From CADEED01 sp963839685 (GTDB lineage: Bacteria; Pseudomonadota; Gammaproteobacteria; Steroidobacterales; Steroidobacteraceae), in the NCBI GenBank assembly GCA_963839685.1, contig CAWIVS010000011.1:744001-808000 (forward strand): a stretch of DNA of 64,000 bases. Reading direction: 5' to 3'. Both the position numbers and the translations under genes were made by a program. Under the pieces are notes generated by a model. The model saw only the letters and a program-made list of their open reading frames with translations, ran no database searches and had not been told where the DNA came from. Position 1 is the stretch's first letter; each line of letters begins with the position of its first letter. This document shows, in pieces, positions 40,709 to 51,735 of this stretch.

Positions 40709-40971
40709 CTAGCCGCCGGATCCGGAAGCGGGTCGGCCGCCGTTTCCCCGGCAAGCCGGGGCGGCCTCGTTGCATCGATCCCGCGGGCGCGTGGGACCGG
40801 TCCCAATACCGGGATTTGCTCAATTGGCAGGCAAATCCGGGTCCGCCGCAGGTCCCACTTCTCAGCGCCACCCCGGACGTGGATACTGCGCGCAACAAGT
40901 GCGGGCGGCGTGGGAAGGTCGCAGTGTTTGCTTGGTGGCCGCCGCACAACAAAACGTCAAGGAGTGGTCGC
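40709..40971. other. Intergenic region with nested palindromes
   Basis: 263 bases without a gene, upstream of the TonB receptor. A GC hairpin CCCCGGC-AA-GCCGGGG spans 40746-40761 and could end the peptidase transcript, though no T-run follows. A perfect 14-base palindrome TGGGACCGGTCCCA is at 40792-40805. An inverted repeat GGATTTGC/GCAAATCC is at 40812-40838. These last two lie about 135-180 bases before the receptor start and are candidate regulatory sites. AAGGAG occurs near 40959, about 8 bases before the ATG. Confidence 0.4.
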
Positions 40972-43381
40972 ATGAATTCCTGGAAATCGCGCGGCACCGC
41001 CGCGCTGCTTTTCGTTGTGCCATTTGCCATCTCGGCACAGGACACCCCGCCTACCGACGGACGAGAATCAGCGAGGAAATCGTCGTCACCGCCCAGAAGC
41101 GCGCCACCGCGCTGCAGGAAGTGCCGTTCTCCATCGCCGCGGTCACCAACGAGGACCTCGAACAGTCCGGCGCAACAAACATCGTCGATGTCGCCCGCAA
41201 CATTCCCGGCCTGTACATCACCGACCTGGGACCGGGCCAAAGCCAGGTCGCGATCCGCGGCATCAGTGCCGGCCAGGTAGTGCGCGACCAGCCCGGCGTG
41301 AAGGAATCCGTCGGCATCTACCTCGACGAGTCGCCGATCTCCGTCGCGCTGTTCACGCCGGACCTGGATCTCTATGACCTGGACCGAATCGAGGTGCTGC
41401 GCGGTCCGCAGGGCACCCTGTACGGTGCCGGCAGTGATGCGGGCACGGTGCGCTACATCACCGCCCAGCCGGATATCGGCACGTTCGGCGGATCGGCCGA
41501 AGTCGTCGCTGAATACGCTCACCGATGGCGAAATGGGTGGCTCGCTGCGCGGCGCCATCAATGTGCCGATCGGCGAAACCGCGGCCATGCGCGCTGGTCG
41601 GCTATTACAACGAACTGCCGGGATTCATCGATTCGCTGTATCCCGGCCGCGAACACGCGCGAAGACGTGAATGGCGGCTCGCGAACCGGCGGCCGATCGC
41701 GTTCCGCTTCGAGCCGAACGAAAATTTCGTCGATCACGCCGCGCATCGTCTACCAGAAGCTCGAGACCGACGGCTATCCGCGCATCGACCAGTACAACAT
41801 CCTCGGCAATCCCTATCACCACCACCGAGCCTGCCGTGGATCCGGGCGAGCGCGGCCAGGTCACGCAGTTCCGCGAAGGCATCGACGATGAATTCATGCT
41901 CGCGGACCTCAAGCTCGAGTTCGGCTTCGGATCGGTGGGGCTGACTTCGGTCACTTCTTACGTCGATCGCAGGTGTCGTGTTGCGCGATGCCAGCCAGCT
42001 CACCGGCAGCGTCACCAAGGACCTGGGCGGCACCGACGCGGAAGCGCGGCTGAATTCGCCGCTGTACGACACCACCGACCTGCAGACGTTCAGCCAGGAA
42101 ATCCGCTTTGCCTCGACGGAGGAGGGCCCATTCCAGTGGGTGGCCGGCGCGTTTTACCAGCAATACGATCGCGAGTACGGGCAGAACCTGCCGACGCCGG
42201 GCTACGACGCGCTCACGCAGGATCTGCTCGGCGTCGACAGCTCGGACTTCAACGCGCCGCCGGACACGCCGTTCTTCTCCGATCTCACCTACGACTTCGA
42301 GCAGTTCGCGGTGTTCGGCGAGGCGACCTATCGATTCAATCCGCAAGTGGGCGCTGACCGCGGGTCTGCGCTACTACGACTTCAGCGAAGATCGCCTGCT
42401 CACTTTCGCGGGACTGTTCGCCGACGTGGGTTACACCGACCAGCCGGGATCGACCGAGTCCGATGGGTTCTCGCCGCGCGTGATCCTGTCGTACAACCTC
42501 AACAAGAACGTGTTGTTCACTGCGCAAGACTCGCAAGCGGCTTCCGGCTGGGTGGCATCAACGATCCGCTGAACGTCGGCTTGTGCTCGGCGGCGGATCT
42601 CGTCACGTACTCGGGCTATCCGGGAACTGGGAGGACGAAGAAGTCGACCAACTACGAACTCGGTGCCAAGACGCGCCTGGCCGATGGCCGCGTCACCTTC
42701 AACGCCTCGGTGTTCATGACCCAGATCGAAGGATCTGCAGGTCATCGCCGACGCCGGCACCTGCTCGTCGCGCATCATCATCAATGCCGACGCCGAGACG
42801 CCTGGCGCGGAGTTCGAGTTGTTCGTGCGGCCTGAATGAGAACTGGGATCTCGGCCTTTCGGCCACGTACGTGAAGGCGGAGGTCACCGAGTCGTTCCTC
42901 GCCAGCGGCAGCCCGGTAGCCGGTATCCGCGATGGCAACCAGCTGCCGACCTCGCCGGAACTGCAGGCGGTCGGCACTGCTGCGTACAACTGGAACATGG
43001 GTTCGAACCTCGAGAGCTACGTGCGCTTCACGGTGCAGTACGTGGGTTCGTCGTTCACGCAGCTCGGCGACGAGGAGCCGAACTTCGGCCTCATCTCGAG
43101 CGCGGCGGCCCGGCCGCCGGGTTCGGCGCGCCTGATCGATCTCGGCGGTGTCGACGCTGACACCGACATCAACTTCGACCCGGAGCTGCCGTCGTACGAG
43201 ATCGGCAACCTGCGCTGGGGCATCAGCACGGATCGCTGGGAAGCCGGGCCTGTTCGTCAACAACCTGTGGGATGAACGTGCCTTCCTGTCGGTGGATCGC
43301 GAGCGTGGCCGCAGCGCACGCGTGGGTTACCTGACCAACCCGCCGCGCACCTACGGCGTCAACTTCCGCATGAACTTCTGA
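40972..43381 (+). pseudogene. TonB-dependent receptor, about thirteen frameshifts
   Basis: ATG at 40972 opens a signal peptide (AALLFVVPFAISA). After a frame change near 41072 the plug domain reads EEIVVTAQKRATALQEVP, NIPGLYITDLG, RIEVLRGPQGTLYGAGS. The barrel follows in pieces, ending TYGVNFRMNF, with the terminal Phe typical of outer-membrane beta-barrels. I count breaks near 41072, 41508, 41593, 41650, 41690, 41733, 41815, 41968, 42349, 42525, 42731, 42831 and 43249. The reconstructed length of about 790 is normal. Ligand unknown; such receptors import siderophores, glycans or vitamins with TonB energy. Density of identical small errors argues for poor sequence rather than a dead gene. Confidence 0.82.
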
Positions 43382-43394
43382 TGAGGGGGGCGGA

Positions 43395-43462
43395 AATGGG
43401 GACACTCCCCATTTCCTGGCAAAAGGGGACGGACCTGAAACGGTACGTTCCCTTCTTGTCCG
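43395..43462. repeat. REP-like element D (degenerate right arm)
   Basis: The left part, GGGGACACTCCCCATTTCC at 43398, matches the left arm of element B over about 40 bases. The right part (CGTTCCCTTCTTGTCCGCC) is eroded. It lies between convergent genes: TonB receptor stop at 43381 and FAD oxidoreductase stop at 43474. Confidence 0.6.
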
Positions 43463-43473
43463 CCTGGGTGGAC

Positions 43474-44727
43474 TCAATGCACGGCGCGGTTCTGCTGTTC
43501 AGTTTTTGAAGCGAGACTGAAGCGCGTTTCCGGCTGCCTGAGTTTTCCGGTGGAGAGTTCCGCCGCGTAGCGCCCGACTTCGGGGCCGTGCTTGAAGCCG
43601 TGCCCCGATCCGGCACCCACCAGCAACACATTCGATGCCGTCGGATGCCGGTCGATGAGCAAGTCGCCGTTCGAACTGTTTTCGTACTGGCAGACGCGCT
43701 CTTCGTTCAGCGGTGCGTTCGCGAGGGCGGGGAAGCGCTTGGCCATGTAGGCGCGCGCATCGGCGAGCGCGCCGGGTGAGGCGACGCGATCGCCGCGGTC
43801 CGGATCGATGGGCGGACCATGTTTGTCGTGCGCTACCTTGAATCCGCGGCCTTCGAGATCGGGCATGCCGTAGAAGATGTCGCCGTTGTTGAAGTCGGCC
43901 CAGCCGGGCAGGGCGTCACCGGCGAAACGTGCGTCGCCGGCGGGCGCCGCAAAGAAGAACACTTCCTGGCGTGTCGGGAATATGCGTGGCCCGAGCAGGT
44001 GCGCGAACAACTTCGGCAGCCACGGGCCGCAGGCGAACACGTAGTTAGCGGCACTGACGCTCGAGCCATCGGAGAGATCGAGCTGCGCCAGCGGCTTCGA
44101 GGCATCCGGTGCCTTCACCGCCGCGACGCGGTATTCGCCGCCGGCCTTCACGAATTGCCGCAGCAACATCTGCACGGCGCGGCGCGCCATCAGGACGCCA
44201 AACTGCGGTTCGAACAATCCGACTTCGATGTCCTTCCAGTACACCTGCGGATAGCGCTGCTCGAGCGCTGCGCGGTCGAGCTCCTGGGTAGGGAGCTTGA
44301 GACGCTGGTGAACGGCGATGGACTGATCGACGTACGCCTCGCGCTTCTGAAAGAAGAACAACACGCCGATCTGATGAAGGATCGGCAAACCGCTCAGGTC
44401 CGACAGCCATTTCCATTGCGCCAGCGAATCGAACGCCATTCGAGTGTAGATCTCGTCAGCGCCGTACGAGCCGCGCGTGAGCCGCGATTCACCGCCGGAA
44501 GAGGCGCGCGCGTGCGCGGCGCCAAAGGCGTCCAGCAACAACACGCGCTGTCCGGCGCGGCGCAGGTGCCAGGCGGTCCAGGCACCGAACACACCCGCGC
44601 CGACGACGATGGAATCCCAGCTGGGTTTAGGCATCTTCGGGTCCTTCGCTCCAGCGGTGCGTGTGCCCGCGAGCCCGGCGGCCAAGGCTGTTCCGATGGC
44701 CGCGCGGCGCGTGATAGGTCTGCTCAT
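43474..44727 (-). CDS. Tat-exported FAD-dependent oxidoreductase (sarcosine oxidase/DadA-like)
   Basis: 417 residues. A twin-arginine signal (ITRRAAIGTALAAGLAG) begins the protein, so it is folded with cofactor before export. The FAD Rossmann motif is IVVGAGVFGAWTAWHLRRAG near residue 40. SSGGESRLTRGSY is the family motif of monomeric sarcosine/N-methyltryptophan oxidases; the second FAD segment near the C-terminus is LLVGAGSGHGFKHGPEVG. It should oxidise a secondary amine or amino acid. The gene starts 9 bases after the cytochrome gene stop, so electrons may pass to that heme protein. Family certain, substrate unknown. Confidence 0.9.
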   Translation of the reverse strand: MSRPITRRAAIGTALAAGLAGTRTAGAKDPKMPKPSWDSIVVGAGVFGAWTAWHLRRAGQRVLLLDAFGAAHARASSGGESRLTRGSYGADEIYTRMAFDSLAQWKWLSDLSGLPILHQIGVLFFFQKREAYVDQSIAVHQRLKLPTQELDRAALEQRYPQVYWKDIEVGLFEPQFGVLMARRAVQMLLRQFVKAGGEYRVAAVKAPDASKPLAQLDLSDGSSVSAANYVFACGPWLPKLFAHLLGPRIFPTRQEVFFFAAPAGDARFAGDALPGWADFNNGDIFYGMPDLEGRGFKVAHDKHGPPIDPDRGDRVASPGALADARAYMAKRFPALANAPLNEERVCQYENSSNGDLLIDRHPTASNVLLVGAGSGHGFKHGPEVGRYAAELSTGKLRQPETRFSLASKTEQQNRAVH

Positions 44728-44736
44728 GTACCGCGA

Positions 44737-47700
44737 TTATGGGTGGCCGCCGGCGGCGCCTTCCTTCGCAGCCGACTGCATGGCGCGGTTGGTCGCGCCA
44801 AGGCCCTGCTCCTCCGGATCAGACGGTCCGCGCGAGCCATCCAGCCGGCGCATGAACGCGATGAGGTCACGCAACTGGCCGGGGGTGAGCATCTGGCCGT
44901 AGATCTCGGGCATCGACGACGGCGCCGCCACCCGCTGCTTGATCTGCTTGGGATCGAGCGACGCCTGGGTGCCGTCGCCACGCTTGAGCACGATCTGCGT
45001 CGGCGGTCTCGCTGAGCACGCTGCCGGTCTCGACCTCGCCGTTCGCCAAGGTGAAGGTCACGTTGTCGAAGCCCGGCGCGATGTGGGCACTGGGCTTCAC
45101 CACGGATTCCAGCAGGTAACGCGGCGGATGTTGCGCGCCGATCCGCGACAGGTCGGGACCTGCCTCTCCGCCTTCGCCGCCCACTTTGTGACAGCGCGCG
45201 CAGGGCAGGATCGGGTTTTCGTAGAACTCCTCATAGCCGTGCCCTGGATTGCCGCCTTCGAGCGCGAATGAGTAAGCCGCCAGTGGATCGCTGCTCGCGG
45301 CCCACACGGCCTGCTGCTTTTCCCATCGCGTCTTGACGGCGGGCGAGGTGCTCTTCCCAACGGCGTCGAACAGTTCGACCTGGGCCGCCGGGGCCACTTT
45401 GCCCGCGGCGAGTTGATCGATGGAGCCGACGAGAAGTGGCGCGGACTGCGGACCCGGCAATTGCGCCATGGCCTGGAATGCCGCCTGCTGCTCAGCGTCC
45501 GACTTGCTGGCGGCGAATCGCTTGATGACCGGAACCGCACGCTCGGGCGTCCGCTTGGCCACGATCTGCAGCGCCGCCAGGCGCAGTGCGGGAATACTGG
45601 ATTTCTCCGCGGCGCTCACCGCCTGCAGCAACTCATCCCCGCCCAGGGCGTCGAGCGCCTTCAGCGCAGCGATACGGACGGATTCCGAGGCCTTGTCGTT
45701 CGCCACCAGCGCCACCAGGGTCGCGCCCGAATTGCGTAACTCCAGCGAACCCGCCGCTTCGATGGCGGCGAGTTGTACGGGCTCGGGCGCGGAGCCGTCC
45801 AGCAGCCGCGGCAAGGCGGGCGTCAGCGCCGCCACTGCGTCGGTGGCCGGGCGCTCGTTCATCGGACGGAAGATGCCCACGACGCGATCGCGTTGCGGCA
45901 CCTTGCCCCATAGCCCGAGCTGGTGCAGAGCCTCGGTGCGCATCTCGGGAGTGGCCTTGTCATTGAGCGCGTAGTTGGCGATGGCCTGGGCACGCGGCGC
46001 GTCGCCGAGCCGGAAATTGGCATTCAGTGCGCGCATCACCAGCGCCTCGTCTTTCACCGGGGCACTGGCGAGTTTGCCCGCGAGCGCGGCCAGTGCCGGT
46101 TCGACGGGCACATCGTTGATGGCCTCGGCCGCCTCGCGTACGTTGAACGCGTCCGCATCGTTGAGGAAGCCCGCGATGCGTGGATCACGCAGATGGCGAT
46201 AAGCGAGCAGCACGCCGAGGCGCACGGCGGTGGAGGAATCCGTCGCGGCGTTCGATAGCGCACCATCCGCGCCGAGCTTCGAGAGCGCGTAAGACGCAGC
46301 GTGGCGCACGTAGGCGTCCTTGTTGTCGTTGGTGCGCAGCAGCGCGAGCAGTGGGCCGGCGGAATCTTGCTTGCCAAGTTTGCCGAGACTCTGCGCGGCG
46401 AAGAACTGCATGCGTGGCTCGGCGTCGCGCAGTGCCTCAACCAGCGCATCCCTGGATCGCTCGACCTTGAGATCCCCGAGACTCTTCGCGGCCTGCGCGC
46501 GTACTTCCAGATCCTTGTCGCGCAGCAGGTCGACGAGCGTGTCCTCGGCCTTGAGCCCGGCGTCCTGACGCTTCGCCCAGACCGTGAGGCCCCAGATAGC
46601 GTGCAGGCGCGCCAGCGGGTTGGCGGACTTGTTGTCGGCCACCTTCGCGAAGGTGCTGACGGCGGTGTCGTCACGTGCAGCCAGCTCGAGCTGCGCCTCC
46701 AGGCGCGCGCGCCGGTCCGGATGCCCGAGCAACGCCACCAGTTCCTTCTGTGATTTCTTCGTGAACCCGTCGGCCAGCAGTTTGGCGAGCTCGGCGCTGA
46801 TCCTGGCCTGCGCCGGATCGGGATTCACGGGCGTGATGCCGTAGATGCGGCCCTTGTTGGATTTGGGCCAGCCGTCGACCCAGTCGGACAGATACAGCAC
46901 ACCGTCCGGGCCGAAGGTCACGTCGGTGGGCAACACGCCGCCGATGAATTGCTGGCTGCTGGTGGGCACGAAGGTGGCGCCCTGCGGTTTGAGTGTGTAC
47001 GTCTGGATGCCGCTGCGCGCGATGCTGCCCTTGAAGTGGGTGATGAAGAAATGGCCGCGGAAATCGGGTGTGAGGCCGGTGCCTGGGTAATAGGTGAGGC
47101 CCGACGGACCGTCCTCGATGTTGCAGACCGGCGGCAGTAGATAGGCGGGACGCCCTTCGAAGCGCGGCTTCCACAGTCCTTCGCGCAGCCACGGGCCGCC
47201 GCGGCCCATGGGGGAATGCTGGTAGCCGATGCGCCAGCCGCTGTCGCCGCCTTCGACCAGGTACACCAGCCGTTCCATGTCGGCCTGGTCACTGTCGTTG
47301 TCGCCGGTGAACAGATTGCCATGCTCGTCGAACACCAGTTCCTGCGGATTGCGCAGGCCGCGGTGCACCATCTCGAGTTCGGTGCCGTCCGGATTGGAGC
47401 GGAACACGGCGCCTTCGTCCGGGTAGTCGATGACCTTGCCTTCCTTGTTCTTCACGTGCATGCCGCGATCGCCGATCGAGAAATAGATCTTGCCGTCGTG
47501 ACCGAGGGCCAGGCCGTGGAAATCGTGCCCCGTGAAGTTGTAGCGCACGCCGAAGCCGCGCAGCAGCTCGGTCTTCTTCACGTTGCCGGGCTCGCCCTCG
47601 AGCAGCCACAGGCTCGGAATATTGGTGAACCACACCTTGCCGTGCCGGGCGAGCACGCCGGAGGCGATGCCATCGAGCTCGCCATTGAACCCGTCGGCAT

Positions 47701-48172
47701 AGATGCTGCTCTTGTCGGCGACGCCGTCATGATCCGTGTCTTCGACCAGGCGCACGATTTCGCTCTCGATGGCGAAGTCCTTGGCCTGCTCGCCGAACAC
47801 CTTGCGATGCAGGGCGGCGCGGTCCTCGATGGTGCGCGCGGCAAGATCGAGCTCGAGCATGGGCATGTAGTCGCGGATGTCGAGCACGCTGGTGCGATAG
47901 CGATAAGTCTCCGAGACGAACAGTCGCCCGCGTTCATCGAAGTCGATGGCCACGGGATTGGCGAGCATGGGTTCGGCGGCCCACAACGAGGCCTGCAGTC
48001 CCTTGGGCAGTGAAAATCGCTTGATGGCCAGCTTCGCATCATCCGAGGCGGGGTCGACGACCGGGGTCGGAAGGCGTTGCACCTGTTCGAGCTGCAAGGT
48101 CTGCGAAGCGACGGTGGAGATTCCTGCAACGAAAGCGACGGCGAGACGGGCCAGCAAGACGGAAGGTTTCAT
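44737..48172 (-). CDS. PVC-type heme protein: sugar-dehydrogenase-like propeller, HEAT repeats, cytochrome c
   Basis: About 1,145 residues from the ATG at 48172 with a signal peptide. The N-terminal half is a beta-propeller like the soluble glucose dehydrogenase-type 'membrane-bound dehydrogenase' domain (DFDERGRLFVSETYRY, GDNDSDQADMERLVYL, GDSGWRIGYQHSP). The middle (about 560-960) is HEAT/armadillo repeats (AQAASLGDL-type helices). The C-terminus has CARCHKVGGEGGEAGPDLSRIG, one c-type heme site. One frame break near 44998 (extra base) links SETAD to QIVLKRGDGTQ. These proteins abound in Planctomycetes but also occur in Proteobacteria. It likely oxidises a carbohydrate or alcohol in the periplasm. 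Operon with the FAD oxidoreductase downstream. Confidence 0.88.
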
Positions 48173-48284
48173 GGTTTCTCGAATGTCTGGAAGGGATTTC
48201 AGCGGCCGCACTATATCCCGAAGGCGCGCGTCTGCCTGCCGGACGCGCTTGAATTGCAGTTCATTAGGATGAATCCTGAGCCCG

Positions 48285-49062
48285 GTGGAATTCCTCAGAA
48301 CACACAGGGGCAAGCTCGTTCCTCGCCGTCGCAGGTGCAGGCGCGCTGCTTGCATGGTTTTCCGGCCGCGGACCGGACCCGCCGGCGGATGTCCGAAACC
48401 ACAGTCCGGGCAAACAGGTTGGCGCCGCCAGGCCGGCGCAGGCCAGCGGCCCCTTCGACTTCTACCTGCTCGCGCTCACCGTGCACCCGGCCTTCTGTGC
48501 CGATCACCAGGGCATGAGCGAATGCCGCACGCAGTCGCCTCGGCCGCTGGTGATCCACGGCCTGTGGCCCGAGCGCCTCGAGCCGCGCAATTATCCGCAC
48601 GACTGCCCGGCCGCGCCGCTGCAACTCGACGCGGGCCTCGAACAGCGACTGGCGGACTTCATGCCCGGCATGGCCGCGGATCTTCACGAGCACGAGTGGC
48701 GCAAGCACGGTGGCTGCAGCGGACTCGACGACGACGTCTATTTCAGCCGCACGCTCGATCTGGCACGGGAGGTCGATGCCGCGCTGGGCGCCAGACTAAC
48801 TACTCTGGCGGGCCGCGACACGACGGCCGGGGAGCTGCGCGAGACCGCGAACCAGTTCAGCCCCGGCATCGGCGCCACGCTCACGCTGCACTGTCGAACC
48901 ATGCGCGGCTCGGGCGATCGCCCGGTGCTGGTCGAAGTGCGGCAATGCGTCGACAACGACGGGCCGGGTGGTGCGCCCGGCACCTTGCTCGACTGCAGCG
49001 CGGTGCAGCGCCGCGACCAGGGCTGCGGTGCGTCCTTCCAGATCATCGGCAGCGGCGGATGA
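48285..49062 (+). CDS. RNase T2 family ribonuclease, probable N-terminal frameshift
   Basis: The T2 active-site segments are present: IHGLWPERLEPRN (CAS I His) and HEHEWRKHGGCS (CAS II Glu/Lys/His), with paired Cys. These enzymes cleave RNA via 2',3'-cyclic phosphate in the periplasm. From 48322 the frame encodes a hydrophobic export segment (LAVAGAGALLAWF) but has no start codon upstream. A GTG at 48285 in another frame gives MEFLRTHRGKLV, and removal of one C at 48321 joins them into a clean signal anchor. A conservative start at 48481 would lose this. Overlaps the next gene by four bases (ATGA). Confidence 0.85.
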
Positions 49063-49382
49063 ACACGCAGCTGGGCGACCTGGGGATCGCATACGGCGTC
49101 ACTGCGGCCAGCATGCTCGCCGGCCTGCTCATCATGCGCGCCGATACGCGCGCCTATTGGCGCTGGCCGGTGTATTCGGCCATGGTCATGGTGCTCGCCG
49201 CCGTGTCATGGAATCTTCTGGTGAGGCCCATGCTGCCCGCCGCGTGGTCCCTGGCCCATCCGCGCACGCTGTATTTCTGCGCCCTGGGTCTCTATTCGTT
49301 GCTGGGAATTGCGCTGGGGAGCTTGCTCGGTCGACTGACCCGGCGTAAAACGCCCGAGTCCAGGCCAGGGGAAAGCTCGTGA
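49059..49382 (+). CDS. Small three-helix membrane protein
   Basis: 107 residues, ATG overlapping the RNase T2 stop, hence translationally coupled. Three hydrophobic segments: IAYGVTAASMLAGLLIM, WPVYSAMVMVLAAVSWNLL and LYFCALGLYSLLGIALGSLL. The basic tail (GRLTRRKTPESR) suggests a cytoplasmic C-terminus. No family recognised; its coupling with an RNase is the only functional hint. Confidence 0.65.
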   Translation: MNTQLGDLGIAYGVTAASMLAGLLIMRADTRAYWRWPVYSAMVMVLAAVSWNLLVRPMLPAAWSLAHPRTLYFCALGLYSLLGIALGSLLGRLTRRKTPESRPGESS

Positions 49383-49460
49383 AGCGCATGCACCACAAAC
49401 AACCGCCCGGTCCGCGCCCGCCGCCGAAGCGTTGATCGATGTCGGGCCGGCATTGCCCGG

Positions 49461-51698
49461 CTAGTCGCCGGGCATCCTGACCTGACCAAGATACGGGTCA
49501 CCCTGCGCGCGCCACCTGGTGCGCCAGCCGCGCTTCCATGCCGTTTTGAGCGCTGCCTCCGCTTCCGCCGGTTTTCCCTGCATCGCCAGCGAGGCGGCAC
49601 GCAGCGAATACAACCCGTAGTGCTGCCCGCCATTTTTCTCGTAGTTGGCCAGCATCCGGTCGAGCTGACCGAGTAGCTCCCGGGCGCGTCCGGCATCGCC
49701 GCCGCCCTTGAGCTCGATGCCGGCATGAAACAGCGAAGCGGAGTAGTCATGACGAATCTGGCTGCCATCGAACATGTCCGCGGATGCCAGCGGCAGGACG
49801 CGCTGCGCATGCGCGAGGGTGGCGCGTGCCGCGGTGAATTCCCCGGCCAGGTACTGGAGGCGCGCGAGCTCGGACAGGTCCGCGCCGGTCGCCGCCTTGC
49901 TGGCCACTTCGCGCTCGACCAGCCATTGGCGCAGGCCGTTCGCGCCGCTTTCGGCAAGCACCACGAAGGATTCGCGTGTCAGGGCCAGGAAACTGCCGGC
50001 GCCCGGCAGCTGACTCAACAGGGCACGCGCCTCGCGCGTCCTGCCCTGCGACACCATCAATTCCGTGAGCTGATCCGCCAGCCATTCATCGGCCGGCGCC
50101 AGCTTGCGAGCTTCTTCGAGCCAACGCACCGCCTCGGGCAGGTTGCCCTGCGCACGTGCGATGGCGGAAGTGGCCAGTGGGCCCCACATGTTGCCCGGCT
50201 CGAGCATCCGCGCCCGCGCACAGGCTTCCTGCGCACGCTCGAATTCACCGAGGTCGATGAGCTCCTGGCAACGGAATACTTGCGAGATGAAATCCAGCGG
50301 ATCGAGCCCGGCCGCGAGGGAAAAGTGACTCAACGCCGAGGTCGGATCGGCGCGCCGGTCGTAGAGGTTGCCGAGGAAGCGGTGGCTCGAGGCATCGTTC
50401 GGGTTTGCCTTGATCGCGCGTTGCAGCAGCGGCAGGGCTTCATCCAGACGGAACTCTTCGGTCAGCAGCCAACCTTTCACCGCGAGCGCATCCGGCAAGT
50501 TTGGACTGAGTGCCAGCGCGCGGTTGATGATTGGCTCGGCTTCCGCCGACACGTCTTCGAGCGGCGCGCGATTCAAGGACAGGCTGTTGAGCAGAGTCTC
50601 CGCCAGGCCCACCTGCGCCAGCGCGTACTGTGGATCGGCCGCCACCGCGCGCCGGAAGAATTCCGCAGCCTTCACATTATCGTCGGCGGTGCGCTTGCGC
50701 TGGCGCGCGCGACCCAGCAGGTACAGCTCGTACGCCTCCATCTTCTCGGGCTGGCGCTGGGCCCATTGCTCGGCAGTCTCGGCCGAGAGCGTCAGGTGCA
50801 GGGCTTCAGCCACCGCGCGCGACACCGTGTCCTCGATGAGGAAGATGTCGCCGATGGGCACATCGAACGAGTCGGACCAGATGTGCAGCCCACCCATCGC
50901 CTCGATGACCTGGATGGTGATGCGCATCTGGGTGCCGGAGCGGCGCAACGATCCTTCCACCACATGCGTGGCGCCGAGCTGACGCGCGATTTCACGCACG
51001 TCGGTGTTCGTGCCCTTGAATGCAAACGCAGAGGTCCGCGCCACCACGCGCAGCGTGGGGATGTGCGCCAGCCAGTTGGACAGCTCTTCGGTGAGTCCGT
51101 CGCACAGCGCCTGCTGGTTTTGCTCGACACTCATGTCGACCAGCGGCAGCACCACGATCGTGGGCAGCTTTTCCTCGTCCGGGTCGTTCTGGAACAGCTG
51201 GCCGGGCATCTGCCAGGCGACCACCGAGAGCACCAACGCCGCCAGGATGCTGCCGAAGCCCCAGGCAAGGCGTTTCAGGGGTGCGCGGCGGTCGGAGGCG
51301 CGGCGCCCGATGACGGCACCCGTTTCGTATTGCGTAGGGACGTATTCCGCGGGCAGCGACGGCAGGCTCACGCGTAGTTCCGGTTCCAGGGTGCCTATGA
51401 AGCGGTAGCCCTTGCGCGGGATGGTCTCTATGTAGCGCGGGGTGTCCGCCTCGTCTCCCAAGGAAATCCGCAACTTACGCATGGCCGTGTTCAGGCCGGT
51501 GTCATACTCGACCACCCCTTTGGGCCACAGGCGCGCGATGAGCTGCTCGCGCGAAACCACCTCGCCGGGACGCTGGGTGAGCTCGTCAAGAATCTGTAAT
51601 GGCTGGTCCTGGAGGCGGTGGGTGTCGCTTCCCTTCGTGACTTCGCCCGAGTCGAAGCTCACCCGCCAGCCGTCAAATCGGATTACCCGCTTTTCCAT
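49461..51698 (-). CDS. CadC-like winged-helix regulator with TPR output/sensor tail (copy 1)
   Basis: 745 residues. Residues 1-105 are an OmpR/CadC-type DNA-binding domain (FDGWRVSFDSGEV, SREQLIARLWPKGVVEYDTGLNTAMRKLR, YIETIPRKGYRFIG). One membrane helix lies near 143-163. The periplasmic part starts with an adenylate-cyclase-like/TolB-like segment (VVLPLVDMSVEQNQQALCDGL, VVEGSLRRSGTQMRITIQ) and continues as TPR repeats. Membrane-bound one-component regulators of this type sense the envelope and bind DNA directly. It is divergent from the LNPQPLPP protein, with an 11-base tandem repeat between them. A paralogue lies at 61493. Confidence 0.93.
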   Translation of the reverse strand: MEKRVIRFDGWRVSFDSGEVTKGSDTHRLQDQPLQILDELTQRPGEVVSREQLIARLWPKGVVEYDTGLNTAMRKLRISLGDEADTPRYIETIPRKGYRFIGTLEPELRVSLPSLPAEYVPTQYETGAVIGRRASDRRAPLKRLAWGFGSILAALVLSVVAWQMPGQLFQNDPDEEKLPTIVVLPLVDMSVEQNQQALCDGLTEELSNWLAHIPTLRVVARTSAFAFKGTNTDVREIARQLGATHVVEGSLRRSGTQMRITIQVIEAMGGLHIWSDSFDVPIGDIFLIEDTVSRAVAEALHLTLSAETAEQWAQRQPEKMEAYELYLLGRARQRKRTADDNVKAAEFFRRAVAADPQYALAQVGLAETLLNSLSLNRAPLEDVSAEAEPIINRALALSPNLPDALAVKGWLLTEEFRLDEALPLLQRAIKANPNDASSHRFLGNLYDRRADPTSALSHFSLAAGLDPLDFISQVFRCQELIDLGEFERAQEACARARMLEPGNMWGPLATSAIARAQGNLPEAVRWLEEARKLAPADEWLADQLTELMVSQGRTREARALLSQLPGAGSFLALTRESFVVLAESGANGLRQWLVEREVASKAATGADLSELARLQYLAGEFTAARATLAHAQRVLPLASADMFDGSQIRHDYSASLFHAGIELKGGGDAGRARELLGQLDRMLANYEKNGGQHYGLYSLRAASLAMQGKPAEAEAALKTAWKRGWRTRWRAQGDPYLGQVRMPGD

Positions 51699-51735
51699 GC
51701 ACCCGCCGTCGCGTCAGGGCGTGAATCATAGACAA

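Noticed and set aside
40972..43381. True pseudogene decay of the TonB receptor
   Set aside because: Every piece stays conserved in sequence and no in-frame stop or large deletion occurs; only tiny indels, so error is favoured, though the entry is typed as pseudogene because the given sequence is not translatable.
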